Below, piece by piece: positions 15,867 through 24,651 of a stretch of 64,000 nt of DNA. Under the pieces are notes generated by a model that worked only from the letters and a program-made list of their open reading frames with translations, did not search any database and had not been told where the DNA came from. Within the stretch, counting starts at the first letter, position 1. Every line of letters starts with the position of its first letter. The DNA comes from JAFCCL01 sp041645325 (GTDB lineage Archaea; Iainarchaeota; Iainarchaeia; Iainarchaeales; GCA-2688035), in NCBI GenBank assembly GCA_041645325.1, contig JBAZQI010000001.1, positions 34,791-98,790 of the forward strand. The letters are read 5' to 3'. Made by a program: the position numbers and the translations under genes.

Positions 15867-16799
15867 TTAACCTTTCCCTGCAATCCTTTCAGCCATTTTG
15901 CATGCCTTGCATTCCTTTTCGCTTGATGGCTCGCCGCATTTTTCGCATGAAAAAAGCTCTTTTTTTCCAAGTTTCTCAAAGGCAAGCGGCTTGACCTGCT
16001 GGAAGAACCGCATTATGCTGAACATTGTTCCCGGATAGCTTGCCTCAAGGTGGTTCAATATGCCCCTGAAATCATTCCTTTTTGCCTGCCACTTGAACGG
16101 GCAGCATTGGCCTGAATAATGCATTATGCCTGCGAATTGCGCGAAGGAAATCACTTCGTTTTCAGGGCAAAGGCAAAGCGGCTTTATCCTTGGGACCATT
16201 CCGCCAGTGCCAGGGCTTTTTGGCCCAAGCCTTGCAAAATGCAGCAGGTCGGCATCGCAGACATTCATCAAAACGCTTTGGGCCTCGTCGTCAAGGTTGT
16301 GGCCTGTGGCAATCTTTGCAGCGCCCATTTTTTTTGCATGCTTGTTCAAAAGCTGCCTTCTTAGCACGCCGCAGTAAGCGCACGTGCTTCCAATCTCTTT
16401 TTTTGCGCCTGTTTTCCTCATCACATCAACCATTGTGAAGCCGAATTCTTCCGCAAAAGAAACTCTTGTGAAAGGCACCTTCCATTTTTTGCAGTTTTTT
16501 TCCGCAATGTCAAGCGCCTTGTCCCTGTAGCCCGAAATGCCCTCATCAACAAGCAATGCCTCTATCGGATTGCTTTTTCCGAAAATCTTTTTCAGGATGA
16601 ACAGCGTTGTTCCCGAATCCTTGCCGCCGGAATAAGCGACAACGATTTTTTCCCTTCCTTCAACAAGCCTGTTTTCCCTTATTGTCCGCCTTACCCTCTT
16701 TTCAAAAAAATGCAAAAAGTGCTTTTTGCAAAAGCGGTGCGGGCCGTAAGAAAGGGAAATAACCGCTTTTTTCTTGCACTCAACGCACTTCTGCTGCAT
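15867..16799 (-). CDS. ttuA: TtuA/Ncs6-family tRNA 2-thiolation enzyme
   Basis: 310 residues from ATG 16799 (start of the zinc motif CVECKKKAV; the upstream extension is unlikely). Adenylates and thiolates uridine in tRNA (position 34 or 54, depending on subgroup). Motifs: N-terminal zinc finger (CVEC ... FCKKHF), PP-loop AYSGGKDSGTTLFIL, CAYCGVLRRQLLNKHAKKMG with GHNLDDEAQSVLMN, and C-terminal zinc finger CEKCGEPS ... CKACK. The CxxC of CAYC and a later Cys are expected to bind the Fe-S cluster of this family. Confidence 0.92.
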   Translation of the reverse strand: MQQKCVECKKKAVISLSYGPHRFCKKHFLHFFEKRVRRTIRENRLVEGREKIVVAYSGGKDSGTTLFILKKIFGKSNPIEALLVDEGISGYRDKALDIAEKNCKKWKVPFTRVSFAEEFGFTMVDVMRKTGAKKEIGSTCAYCGVLRRQLLNKHAKKMGAAKIATGHNLDDEAQSVLMNVCDADLLHFARLGPKSPGTGGMVPRIKPLCLCPENEVISFAQFAGIMHYSGQCCPFKWQAKRNDFRGILNHLEASYPGTMFSIMRFFQQVKPLAFEKLGKKELFSCEKCGEPSSEKECKACKMAERIAGKG

Positions 16800-16888
16800 A
16801 ACTGAAATGGGGCTGCAAAGGAATTTTAAAAGAAGCATTTGCGTATTTCGGAAAATTTAAATATGGCAAAAATCATAATGTGCATGGA

Positions 16889-18409
16889 ATGAAAAGGATT
16901 TTTTTCGCACTATTTTTTTTCCTTATAATATTCAGCGCCTGCCATGCAGACGGCGGCATCATGCCAATGCCTGACTATGAGGACAGCGTTTTCATGCCGG
17001 AGCAAAAGGCAGTTATCATTTGGGATGGCTCAACAGAAGAGATGATACTTGAGTCAAAGATTACAACGGCGGATATTGCAAACTTTGCCTGGCTTATTCC
17101 AATTGAGTCAAGCACAAAGCCGGTTGTGGAGGCTGCGGACGAGCAGGTTTTCTTTGACCTGGCTGAACTGTTCAGGCCAAAGGAAAAGGACTTGGCAAGG
17201 GGAATTTTCCCCCAAGCCGGAACTCTGTCTGACAATGGAGGCGTTGAGGTCGTGGAAGAGCTTAAGGTTGACATTTATGACATTGCAATCCTCAAGGCAA
17301 CAGATTCAGGCGCATTGATTGAATGGCTTAACGGCAATGGCTATTCTTTCCCAAGCGCTTTTCCAAACCTCCTTGACGAGTTTGTGCAGAAGGGCAATGT
17401 TTACTTCATTGCGAACAAGATAAACCTGCAGAACAAGTACCCTGGCTTGAATCCAACAAAGCAGGATTTTGAGTGCGCGCAGGCCATTGCCTCTGACCCC
17501 TGGTTGGGGCAAAGCTTTTATGGGAGCGTGGATGAAATTGCAGGGCGAATTGAATATACCGGTATGATAGACGACCCTAGATGCGCTGGTGCGTCAGCGG
17601 AGCCAACGGCTGTGCTTGTTTCCCTCAGGCTTGGTATTGCAACGCCCCTGAAAATAACTTTCACGCCAAGCAGGCCTTTTTATCCCATGAAACTAAGCAG
17701 CCTGAACTTGGGTGATGGCAAGGCCCTTGTTTACTTTGTTTCAGGCAAGGCGTTCAAGGACAGCACCGGCATTTTTTCTACAAAGAACATGCTTCAATTC
17801 CAGGGCGACTATCTTTCAGAGTATGGCATAAGCAATGGCGATTCAATAACTCTGCTTGAATGGCAGGGCAGTTACTCTTCTTTGGAGCAAGATTCTTTCT
17901 TTGAAGAAACGCCTTTTGTCCCGGAGCTTGACCCGAACTTTGTGCCGTTGCCTGAAATAACCGCAGAGTATGCTGTTGGCTTTGTGTTATTCTTTTTCTT
18001 CTTTTTTGTGCCACTTGCAATTCCATTGGTGCTGATTCCGTTCCTCTTCGGAATGCTCATCAAATGGCTTTTGGATGAAAAAAAGAAGAAGAAAAGCTTT
18101 TTTGCAAAGTGGAATGGCCTGCCTTCCTGTGCATTGATTGCATTCTTTGCCCTGCTTGGGCCCCTGTATTTTGCGCTTATCTTTTCAATCGGTTTCCTTT
18201 ACTCGACTACCTTGGAAGAAATTTTGAATGCTGTTTTTATTTTTGCTTTTATTTTCTTGCCCTATTATGCCTCGATGGCTTGTGGTTTCCTTTTCAAAAA
18301 AACAAGGCCTATGTTTAGGTTTGTACTGATTCCCCTTGCAGTTTACATTGCTTTCTTTGCGGTGCTGCTGTTATTCTCTGGCATTATTTTTGGGATTTGG
18401 CCTGATTAA
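16889..18409 (+). CDS. DUF2330-type secreted/membrane protein
   Basis: 506 residues. Starts with a signal peptide or first membrane anchor (RIFFALFFFLIIFSACHA, cleavage before DGG), then an extracellular domain of the DUF2330 type (DGGIMPMPDYEDSVFMPEQKAVIIW, FAWLIPIES, VSLRLGIATP), then three to four membrane segments in the last 150 residues. The start is ATG 16889; a TATA box (TTTAAATAT, 16856-16864) lies about 27 nt upstream, arguing against the GTG at 16880. The function of this family is unknown. Confidence 0.8.
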   Translation: MKRIFFALFFFLIIFSACHADGGIMPMPDYEDSVFMPEQKAVIIWDGSTEEMILESKITTADIANFAWLIPIESSTKPVVEAADEQVFFDLAELFRPKEKDLARGIFPQAGTLSDNGGVEVVEELKVDIYDIAILKATDSGALIEWLNGNGYSFPSAFPNLLDEFVQKGNVYFIANKINLQNKYPGLNPTKQDFECAQAIASDPWLGQSFYGSVDEIAGRIEYTGMIDDPRCAGASAEPTAVLVSLRLGIATPLKITFTPSRPFYPMKLSSLNLGDGKALVYFVSGKAFKDSTGIFSTKNMLQFQGDYLSEYGISNGDSITLLEWQGSYSSLEQDSFFEETPFVPELDPNFVPLPEITAEYAVGFVLFFFFFFVPLAIPLVLIPFLFGMLIKWLLDEKKKKKSFFAKWNGLPSCALIAFFALLGPLYFALIFSIGFLYSTTLEEILNAVFIFAFIFLPYYASMACGFLFKKTRPMFRFVLIPLAVYIAFFAVLLLFSGIIFGIWPD

Positions 18410-18504
18410 AACTAACCTTTAAAAATGCTTGGGATTAACTAATCCTTATTGAAAAACCAGTCTTTAAATGCTTCTTTCAGGCTGTTTTTTTGAAGTGATT
18501 TTCA

Positions 18505-19110
18505 ATGGGCGCAGCAAAGCACATTCAGGAAACGTTCCAAAAGGAATTCAAGGGCCAAAAGGACGACTTGTTCAACTACAAGGCCTTGCAGAGCGAGCGC
18601 CTGATAGGCTTCAGGAAGGAAAAAAAATCCGTTGTGCGCCTGGAAAAGCCGACAAACATTGCCAGGGCAAGAACGCTTGGCTACAAGGCAAAAAAGGGCT
18701 TCGTTGTTGCAAGGGTCAGAATCAGAAAAGGAAGCGGCCTGCACAGAAGGCCTGTTTCGGGAAGAAGGCCAAAAAGAATGGGCACCCAAAAGCTCACAAG
18801 AAGGCAGAACATCCAGGCAATGGCCGAGCAAAGGGCAAGCAGGAAATTTGAAAACTGTGAAGTGCTTAATTCTTATTACATTGGCGACGACGGCAAGATG
18901 CATTATTACGAGGTCATTCTTGTTGATACCTCAGCGCCGGAAATAAAATCCGACAGGGAAATAAACTGGATTTGCGATCCAAACCAGAGGGGCAGGGCAT
19001 TCAGGGGCCTGACAAGCAGGGGCAAGAAAAGCAGGGGCCTGCGCAGAAAAGGCAACGGCGCGGAAAAAATCAGGCCTTCTTTGAGAGCGCACCACAGGCA
19101 AGCAAAATGA
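18505..19110 (+). CDS. rpl15e: Ribosomal protein L15e
   Basis: 201 residues, basic, large-subunit protein shared by archaea and eukaryotes. Clear signatures: KRLIG-like RLIGFRKEKKSVVRLEKPTNIARARTLGYKAKKGFVVARVR, then RRPKRMGTQKL, and the C-terminal block GRAFRGLTSRGKKSRGLR. It stands alone, with the HD hydrolase gene 48 nt downstream on the same strand. Confidence 0.97.
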   Translation: MGAAKHIQETFQKEFKGQKDDLFNYKALQSERLIGFRKEKKSVVRLEKPTNIARARTLGYKAKKGFVVARVRIRKGSGLHRRPVSGRRPKRMGTQKLTRRQNIQAMAEQRASRKFENCEVLNSYYIGDDGKMHYYEVILVDTSAPEIKSDREINWICDPNQRGRAFRGLTSRGKKSRGLRRKGNGAEKIRPSLRAHHRQAK

Positions 19111-19158
19111 ATTGCCTCCTTTTTTAATCCTTTTTTTGCACTATTTTTCTTGGTTTGA

Positions 19159-19812
19159 ATGAATCTGCCGACGCGCGAACAATGCCTTGCATTGCTTGAA
19201 AAATACAATATTCCCAGGCACATTGTAAGGCACTCGCTTGCGGTTGAAAGGGTTGCGGTTTTTCTTGCAAAAAAATTCAACGAAGCAGGCATTCCAGTGG
19301 ATGCCGGGCTTGTGAGCAGGGGCGCGCTCTTGCATGACATTGACAAGATTGAAACCTTGAAAGAGGGCTTTGGGCACCTGCACGGCAAAATGGGCAGGGA
19401 AATCCTTGAAAAAGAGGGCTTTCCTGAAATCGGAAAAATTGCGGAGGCGCATCATTTGGAAAGGGTGCTTTCTCTGAAGCCTTTTTTCCCGCGGGAAAAA
19501 AGCCTTGGGAAAAGTGCGCCTGTTGGCGCAAAGCCTTTTTTGCTTGGGCAAAAAAGCCTTGGGAAAAGTGCGCCTGTTGGCGCAAAGCCTTTTGACTGCT
19601 GGGAGGAAAAGATTGTTTATTATGCCGACAAGCGCGTCAACCACGACAAAATTGTTTCCCTTGACGAGCGTTTTGATTATTTGCTCAAAAGATATGGCAT
19701 TGAAAAGGGCATTCGCCGCACATTCCTGCATTGCAAACCTCTTGTGGAAAAGCTTGAAAAGGAGATTTTCTCAAAAATAGATGCAGGTCCTGAATTGGAG
19801 GGATTGTCTTGA
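19159..19812 (+). CDS. HD-domain phosphohydrolase with an in-frame repeat insertion
   Basis: 217 residues. HD motifs: RHSLAVERVAVFLAKKF (first His), LLHDIDKIE (HD), HHLERVL (His pair) and a later KIVYYADKRVNHDKI (Asp). Such metal-dependent hydrolases act on nucleotides or cyclic nucleotides; the substrate is unknown. Residues 107-145 are two 18-residue repeats (KPF..REKSLGKSAPVGA and KPFLLGQKSLGKSAPVGA) plus KPF, encoded exactly by family A copy A5. Removing them would join SL to DCWEEKIVYYADKRV, the usual family spacing, so the insertion sits in a surface loop between helices. Overlaps the start of the Pop5 gene. Confidence 0.88.
   Translation: MNLPTREQCLALLEKYNIPRHIVRHSLAVERVAVFLAKKFNEAGIPVDAGLVSRGALLHDIDKIETLKEGFGHLHGKMGREILEKEGFPEIGKIAEAHHLERVLSLKPFFPREKSLGKSAPVGAKPFLLGQKSLGKSAPVGAKPFDCWEEKIVYYADKRVNHDKIVSLDERFDYLLKRYGIEKGIRRTFLHCKPLVEKLEKEIFSKIDAGPELEGLS
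19477..19593. repeat. Family A element, copy A5, inside the HD gene
   Basis: 117 bp = 39 codons, no stop. Two tandem 54-bp units, each AAGCC + hairpin (TTTTTTCCCGCGGGAAAAAA, then TTTTTTGCTTGGGCAAAAAA) + GCCTTGGGAAAAGTGCGCC-TGTTGGCGCA. The two units are identical except for the hairpin tips. Confidence 0.95.
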
Positions 19813-19817
19813 GTGGA

Positions 19818-20144
19818 ATGAAAAAGGAAAAGCCCGTGAGAAAGCTTTTGCGGAAATGCCAGCGCGCAAAAAGGCGTTACATTTTGTTCAGCCTTGCCCC
19901 GGGCTCCTGCGCCAATGCAAAACAGGCTTTTGACCTTGTGATGGGCTGTTTTTCTGATGAGCAAAGGAAGTGTTTTGGGACTTGGTTTATTGAATTCAAC
20001 CCCAAGAAAAGCCTTGGCATTTTGAGGTGCAGGCTTGATTGCCTTGAGGAAACCAAGAGCGGGCTTGATGCAATTCCCGAAAGGTTTGGGGCAAAAATTG
20101 TCAGGGCAAGCGGCACGCTGAAAGCTTTAAGGCGCGGAAAATAG
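19818..20144 (+). CDS. rnp2: RNase P protein subunit, Pop5/Rpp14 family
   Basis: 108 residues from ATG 19818 (a TTG at 19809 would overlap the HD stop). The Pop5 pattern is present: RRYILFSLAPGSCANAKQAFDLVMGCFSD, LGILRCRLDCLEETKSGLDAI, and the closing VRASGTLKALRRG. Archaeal Rnp2 supports the catalytic RNA in tRNA 5' maturation. In many archaea it neighbours the proteasome alpha/SBDS/exosome genes, exactly as here, which strengthens the call. Confidence 0.85.
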   Translation: MKKEKPVRKLLRKCQRAKRRYILFSLAPGSCANAKQAFDLVMGCFSDEQRKCFGTWFIEFNPKKSLGILRCRLDCLEETKSGLDAIPERFGAKIVRASGTLKALRRGK

Positions 20145-20244
20145 TCGAAACTTGCCTCTCTAAGAACCTTTTTATAACTTCCGTTCTTCAAATTATAAAG
20201 TATAGGGAAAAGGGAAAAAAGAGTGTTTTTTTGAGGGGTTTTTG

Positions 20245-20970
20245 ATGTATCCTGGTTCTCGGAAGAGCAGCGCGTACGATCGTGTTTCCACAATGTTCAG
20301 TCCTGACGGCAGGCTGTACCAGGTTGAGTATGCGAGCAAGATTGTTGAGCAGGGCACTTTGGGCGCTGCTGCGATTTACGACAAGGGCATTGTTTTTTCC
20401 GCGGACAAGAATGTCACAAGCAGGCTTTTGAAGCCTGCGAGCATTGAAAAGATTTTCAAGGTTGACCATCACATTGGCGCGATAAGCAGCGGCCTTGTGG
20501 GCGATGCAAGACGGCTTGTGCAGCTTGCGAGAAAAGAAGCGCAGGAAAACCGCATGTATTACGACGAGGACATTCAGGTTGAGACCCTTGTGAAGCAGAT
20601 TTCGGGAATAAAGCAGCTGTTCACGCAGTATGCCGGAATGAGGCCTTTTGGGGTTTCGTTCATAATCGGCGGCGTTGATGAAAGCGGTTCAAGGCTTTTT
20701 GAGACCGAGCCTTCGGGCGCACTGGCGGAATATTCCGCGATAACGATTGGAAAGGGAAAGAAAGAGGCAATGGCTTTTCTTGAAAAGAGTTACAAGGACG
20801 GCCTTGGCTTTGACCAGACGGTTTCATTGCTTCTTGAGGCGCTGGAGAAGGGCCTTGGGGAAAAGGAAAAGCTTGACGTTAACAGGTTGGATTTCGCTTT
20901 TGTTGAAAAAGGGAAGCCTTTTGAAAGGGTTTCCCAGCAAAAGCTCAAATCTTTTTTAGGGAAAAAGTAA
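20245..20970 (+). CDS. psmA: Proteasome subunit alpha
   Basis: 241 residues; forms the outer rings of the 20S proteasome and gates substrate entry. Motifs: YDRVSTMFSPDGRLYQVEYASKIVEQGTLGAA (alpha signature), GLVGDARRLVQLARKEA, TQYAGMRPFGVSFIIGG. I choose ATG 20245 with GAGGGG seven bases upstream. First gene of the superoperon, 28 nt ahead of SBDS. Confidence 0.97.
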   Translation: MYPGSRKSSAYDRVSTMFSPDGRLYQVEYASKIVEQGTLGAAAIYDKGIVFSADKNVTSRLLKPASIEKIFKVDHHIGAISSGLVGDARRLVQLARKEAQENRMYYDEDIQVETLVKQISGIKQLFTQYAGMRPFGVSFIIGGVDESGSRLFETEPSGALAEYSAITIGKGKKEAMAFLEKSYKDGLGFDQTVSLLLEALEKGLGEKEKLDVNRLDFAFVEKGKPFERVSQQKLKSFLGKK

Positions 20971-20997
20971 AGGAATTTGAAAGAGGTTTTTTGACCA

Positions 20998-21693
20998 ATG
21001 GTCAAACTGGAAGAGGCTGTGACCGCAAGGTTTGACAGCCATGGTGAAAAATTTGAGATTCTCGTTGATCCGGACCTTGCGTTGGAGCTGCGGAAGGGAA
21101 AAAACGTGAGCATGTCGGATTTGCTTGCTGTTGAAACGGTGTTCAAGGATGCCGCAAAGGGAAGCGAGCAGAGCCCGGCTGCCTTAAGCAAGGCGTTTGG
21201 CACAACCAATGTTTTTGATGTTGCAAAGAAGATTGTGAAGGACGGTGAGGTCGAGCTTACAACGGAGCAAAGGCGCAGGATAAGGGACGCCAAGGTAAAA
21301 GAGGTTGTTGAGTTCATTGCAAGGAATGCGGTGAATCCGCAGACCAATGCGCCTCACCCGGTTCAGAGGATTGAGAACGCTTTGGTTGAGGCAAAGGTGA
21401 AGATTGACGAAATGAAAAGCGTTGAGGAACAGCTTCCGGCCATTTTGAAGGAGCTGAAGAAACTGCTTCCGATTTCGATGGAGCAAATCCAGATTGCGGT
21501 TAAGATTCCCGCAATTCACGCCGCAAAGGCAGAGCACGTGCTGCACAAGTACAAGATTATGAAGGAGGGCTGGCAGGGCGATGGCAGCCTTATTGCTGTT
21601 GTTGAAATGCCGGCCGGCCTCAAGCAGGATTTTTTGAACGACCTGAACAACCTGTGTCATGGTGACATTGAGACAAAAATTTTGGAGAAGTGA
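20998..21693 (+). CDS. sdo1: Ribosome maturation protein SBDS (Sdo1)
   Basis: 231 residues; releases aIF6-type anti-association factor from the large subunit in concert with an EF-2-like GTPase. Three-domain SBDS layout: N-terminal FYSH domain (EAVTARFDSHGEKFEILVDPDLALELRKGK, DLLAVETVFKDAAKG), middle three-helix domain (LTTEQRRRIRDAKVKEVVEFIARNAVNP), and C-terminal ferredoxin-like domain ending in CHGDIETKIL. Lies 6 nt before rrp4. Confidence 0.96.
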   Translation: MVKLEEAVTARFDSHGEKFEILVDPDLALELRKGKNVSMSDLLAVETVFKDAAKGSEQSPAALSKAFGTTNVFDVAKKIVKDGEVELTTEQRRRIRDAKVKEVVEFIARNAVNPQTNAPHPVQRIENALVEAKVKIDEMKSVEEQLPAILKELKKLLPISMEQIQIAVKIPAIHAAKAEHVLHKYKIMKEGWQGDGSLIAVVEMPAGLKQDFLNDLNNLCHGDIETKILEK

Positions 21694-21699
21694 TTTTGG

Positions 21700-22371
21700 A
21701 TGGATAACGAAATTCAGGCTGTAGCGCCCCAAGAGGGTGCAAAGGCCGAACACAAAAAGAAGATGATTGTCGTGCCGGGCGACCTGGTTACCGAAGAGAG
21801 AAAAAAGCTTGGTCAGCATGTCTTTATTGAAGACGGGAAGGTTTACTCGGATGCTTTGGGAATAACTTACCCTGATTCCGAGATTGCGTATGTCGTGCCT
21901 TTGGCCGGTGTTTACATTCCGCAAAGGGACGATCTTATTGTCGGGATTATTGAAAGGGAAACAGTGAAGGGCTATATGGTCAACATAAACAGCATTTATC
22001 CGAGTTACCTTTCGGCTGACAAGTGCAGGGATGTTCTTCAGAAGGCAAGCGTTGTGAGCGCAAAGGTTGATGCGGTGAATGAGATAAACGAGGCCGAGCT
22101 GTTTGATGTCAGGGTTTTTTACGGCGGAGAAATCCTTTCCGTGAACCCTTCAAAGGTGCCGAGGATAATCGGGAAAAACGGGAGCATGCTTTTGGTTCTC
22201 AAGGAGGGCACGGGCTGCAACCTGCTTGTCGGCAGGAACGGCTGGGTCTGGATAAAGGGCGGCGACGTGAAAAAGCTTGCCGATGCAATCAAGCTTATCG
22301 AGTCCGAAGCCCATTTGGACAACCTTACAGTGAAGGTTGAAGCGTTTTTAAAAGGGAAAAAGGTGAATTGA
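21700..22371 (+). CDS. rrp4: Exosome RNA-binding subunit Rrp4
   Basis: 223 residues; cap of the archaeal exosome that recruits RNA. N-terminal domain (IVVPGDLVTEERKKLGQHVFIEDGKVYSDALG), S1 domain (VPLAGVYIPQRDDLIVGII ... GYMVNINSIYPSYL), and KH domain with the GNG-type variant VPRIIGKNGSMLLVLKEGTGC. It overlaps nothing but is one base from rrp41's upstream region, so cotranslation is likely. Confidence 0.97.
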   Translation: MDNEIQAVAPQEGAKAEHKKKMIVVPGDLVTEERKKLGQHVFIEDGKVYSDALGITYPDSEIAYVVPLAGVYIPQRDDLIVGIIERETVKGYMVNINSIYPSYLSADKCRDVLQKASVVSAKVDAVNEINEAELFDVRVFYGGEILSVNPSKVPRIIGKNGSMLLVLKEGTGCNLLVGRNGWVWIKGGDVKKLADAIKLIESEAHLDNLTVKVEAFLKGKKVN

Positions 22372-22372
22372 G

Positions 22373-23110
22373 ATGGCTAAAAAACAGGAAAAAATAGAGT
22401 ATGTGAAAAACGGGAAGAGATTGGACGGAAGAAAGGTTGACGAATTGAGGCCTGTAAAGATGGAGGTCGGCGTTTTGTCGAATGCCGACGGTTCGGCTTA
22501 CCTTGAGTGGGGGCAGAACAAAGTTCTGGTCGGGGTGCACGGCCCAAAGGAGGCTTTGCCAAAGCACAAGCAGAACCCCTACAAGGGCCTTGTGAGGTAC
22601 ACTTACAGGATGGCTACCTTCAGCGTTCCTGACAGGAAGAATCCGAGGCCCGGAAGGCGCGAGTCGGAGATAAGCAAGGTTTCAGGCGAGGCTTTGGAAA
22701 AGGCAATTTTCCTTGAAAAGTTTCCCAATACTGCAATAGACATCTATGTTGAGATTTTTGACAGCAATGCAGGCACCAGGGTCGCGGCCTTGACTGCGGC
22801 AAGCCTTGCGCTTGCTGACGCAGGAATTCCGATGAGGGATTTGGTGTGCGCTGTCGGCGTCGGAAAGGCGGGCGGCGAGATAATCCTTGACCTGAACAAG
22901 GACGAGGAGGACGCGCCTGACGCGGTAGACATTCCGATTGCCATAATGCCGCGCACAGAGGAAATAGTGCTGCTGCAGATGGATGGCTTGCTGACAAAGC
23001 CTGAGTGGAACAAGGCTGTAAAGCTCGGCATTGAGGGCTGCAAGCGGATTTATGAGATGCAGAAGCAGGCTTTGAGGAAAAAGTATGCCGAAGCGGAACA
23101 GGAGATGTGA
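22373..23110 (+). CDS. rrp41: Exosome catalytic subunit Rrp41
   Basis: 245 residues, RNase PH fold; degrades RNA 3' to 5' with phosphate. Motifs: GKRLDGRKVDELRPVKMEVGVLSNADGSAYLEWGQNKVLVGVHGPKE, RRESEISKVSGEALEKAIFLEKFP (phosphate and RNA binding arginines), and the active-site block LDLNKDEEDAPDAVDIPIAIMP with paired acidic residues. ATG follows the rrp4 stop after one base. Confidence 0.97.
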   Translation: MAKKQEKIEYVKNGKRLDGRKVDELRPVKMEVGVLSNADGSAYLEWGQNKVLVGVHGPKEALPKHKQNPYKGLVRYTYRMATFSVPDRKNPRPGRRESEISKVSGEALEKAIFLEKFPNTAIDIYVEIFDSNAGTRVAALTAASLALADAGIPMRDLVCAVGVGKAGGEIILDLNKDEEDAPDAVDIPIAIMPRTEEIVLLQMDGLLTKPEWNKAVKLGIEGCKRIYEMQKQALRKKYAEAEQEM

Positions 23111-23115
23111 TTTGG

Positions 23116-23895
23116 ATGGAAAATATCATTTGGGATTTGAGAACGGACAATGTTGTTTCCCTGATAAAGGATGGGAAAAGGGCTGATGGCAGGAAGCTTG
23201 ACGAGTACCGGAAGATTGAGGTTGTGAAGGGAATAAGCGAGAATGCCGACGGAAGCGCAATGGTAAAGCTTGGCAGCACAGGGGTTGTTGCCGGCGTAAA
23301 GCTTGTGCCCGGCCAGCCTTATCCGGACAACCCTGACGAGGGCACGATAAGCGTTAGCTTGGAGCTTTTGCCGCTTGCCGATCCAACCTATGAGGTTGGT
23401 CCGCCCAGGGACGACGCAATAGAGATTGCGCGCGTTGTTGACAGGGGCATAAGGGAAAGCAAGGCTATTGATTTCAAAGGCCTTTGCATCCGCGAGGGCG
23501 AACTGGCGTGGATTGCCTTTGTAGACTTTTATGTCACAAACAACGATGGCAACGCCTTTGACGCCGGAAGCATTGCATGCCTGGCCGCGTTGAATGAAAC
23601 AAGGTTTCCAAAGCTTGACGGCGATGCCATTGTGAAGCACGAGTACAGCGGCAAGCTCAAGCTCTCAAAGCAGCCTTTGCTTTCAACCTTTTCAAAGATT
23701 GGCGGCAAGATTGTCGTTGACCCTTGCCTTGCCGAGGAAAAGGCCCAGGAGGCAAGATTCAGCTGTGCGGTTGCCGATGACAAGGCATTGTGCGCTTTCC
23801 AGAAAGGCGAGGGCGGTTCTTTCAAGGCAAGTGAAATAGACGAATGCATTGAACTGGCTTTCAAGCACGCAAAGGAAATAAGGAAACTGGTGTAA
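23116..23895 (+). CDS. rrp42: Exosome subunit Rrp42
   Basis: 259 residues from ATG 23116 (a GTG at 23107 overlaps the rrp41 stop). Non-catalytic RNase PH partner that forms the hexamer with Rrp41. Motifs: DGKRADGRKLDEYRKIEVVKGISENADGSAMVKLGSTGVVAGVKL, GPPRDDAIEIARVVDRGIRES and VDFYVTNNDGNAFDAGSIACLAAL. It lacks the acidic catalytic pair of Rrp41, as is usual. Confidence 0.97.
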   Translation: MENIIWDLRTDNVVSLIKDGKRADGRKLDEYRKIEVVKGISENADGSAMVKLGSTGVVAGVKLVPGQPYPDNPDEGTISVSLELLPLADPTYEVGPPRDDAIEIARVVDRGIRESKAIDFKGLCIREGELAWIAFVDFYVTNNDGNAFDAGSIACLAALNETRFPKLDGDAIVKHEYSGKLKLSKQPLLSTFSKIGGKIVVDPCLAEEKAQEARFSCAVADDKALCAFQKGEGGSFKASEIDECIELAFKHAKEIRKLV

Positions 23896-23908
23896 GGGGT
23901 TTTGCAAG

Positions 23909-24259
23909 ATGGGCAACACGAAAAAAGTCGGAACAGCGGGGCGTTTTGGCTCGCGCTACGGCATTGGAATAAGGAAAAAGCTTCTGAAGATTGAGTCCAA
24001 GCAGGAGAAGAATTACCATTGCCCTTTCTGCGGCTTCAAAAAGGTCGGGAGAAGGGCCGCAGGCCTTTATGTGTGCAGGAAATGCCAGGCAACCTTTGCC
24101 GGCGGCGCTTATCTGCCTTCAACCCTGCCTGGCTCGATAATCAGGAAAACTGTTTCGCAGAAGGGTTTTGCTTCAGAGGCAAAGGCGCTTGAGGCAATAA
24201 TGGAGCATGTTTCCGAAGAGGAAGTTCAGGAAGAAAAGAAGGGAAGGGAAAAGAAATAG
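23909..24259 (+). CDS. rpl37ae: Ribosomal protein L37Ae
   Basis: 116 residues, longer than the usual ~90 because of a charged C-terminal extension (about residue 85 on, EHVSEEEVQEEKKGREKK). Zinc ribbon CPFCGFKKVGRRAAGLYVCRKC; N-terminus KKVGTAGRFGSRYGIGIRKK is the family signature. Lies 13 nt after rrp42, before rpo12, the standard archaeal order. Confidence 0.96.
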   Translation: MGNTKKVGTAGRFGSRYGIGIRKKLLKIESKQEKNYHCPFCGFKKVGRRAAGLYVCRKCQATFAGGAYLPSTLPGSIIRKTVSQKGFASEAKALEAIMEHVSEEEVQEEKKGREKK

Positions 24260-24276
24260 TTTTTGAGGGTGAAAAA

Positions 24277-24414
24277 ATGGCAAGCTACAAGTGTATAAAA
24301 TGCGGGCATTTTGTTTCCGCGTTGCAGCCCGGGATGGTAAGGTGCCCTTCTTGCGCCAACAGAATCCTTTACAAGATGAGGGACAATGTTGCAAAAGACG
24401 TCAAGGCAAGATGA
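24277..24414 (+). CDS. rpo12: RNA polymerase subunit Rpo12 (RpoP)
   Basis: 45-residue zinc-ribbon protein, MASYKCIKCGHFVSALQ, then VRCPSCANRILYKMRD. It is the archaeal equivalent of eukaryotic Rpb12. ATG 24277 has GAGGGTG seven bases upstream. It overlaps the predicted start of pcc1 by 29 nt in another frame. Confidence 0.95.
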   Translation: MASYKCIKCGHFVSALQPGMVRCPSCANRILYKMRDNVAKDVKAR

Positions 24415-24649
24415 GTTCAGCCTTTCCCTGGAACTGTGTTTTTCCGGCAGGGAAATGGCGGAGGCTTTGCAGAGGGCAATTTTGCCGGAGCTGAAGGAAA
24501 GGCATCTGAAAAGAAGCAGCGTTTCGCTTGGTATTAAAAAAGGAATTATTTCAATTAATATCAGGTCGCAGGACGCTGTTGCAATGAGGGCTTCTTTGAA
24601 CGGGTGCCTGAATTCAATTATTCTTGCAGAAAGTGTTATGGAGGTCTGA
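24386..24649 (+). CDS. pcc1: KEOPS complex subunit Pcc1
   Basis: Up to 87 residues. The Pcc1 fold is visible: DEFSLSLELCFSGREMAEALQRAILPELKE, RSSVSLGIKKGIISINIRSQDAVAMRASLNGCLNSIILAESVME. KEOPS makes t6A37 on ANN-decoding tRNAs; Pcc1 dimerises the complex. The first codon (ATG 24386) lies inside rpo12, so the true start may be a few codons later. Its place between rpo12 and prefoldin beta is conserved in archaea. Confidence 0.88.
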   Translation: MLQKTSRQDEFSLSLELCFSGREMAEALQRAILPELKERHLKRSSVSLGIKKGIISINIRSQDAVAMRASLNGCLNSIILAESVMEV

Positions 24650-24651
24650 AG

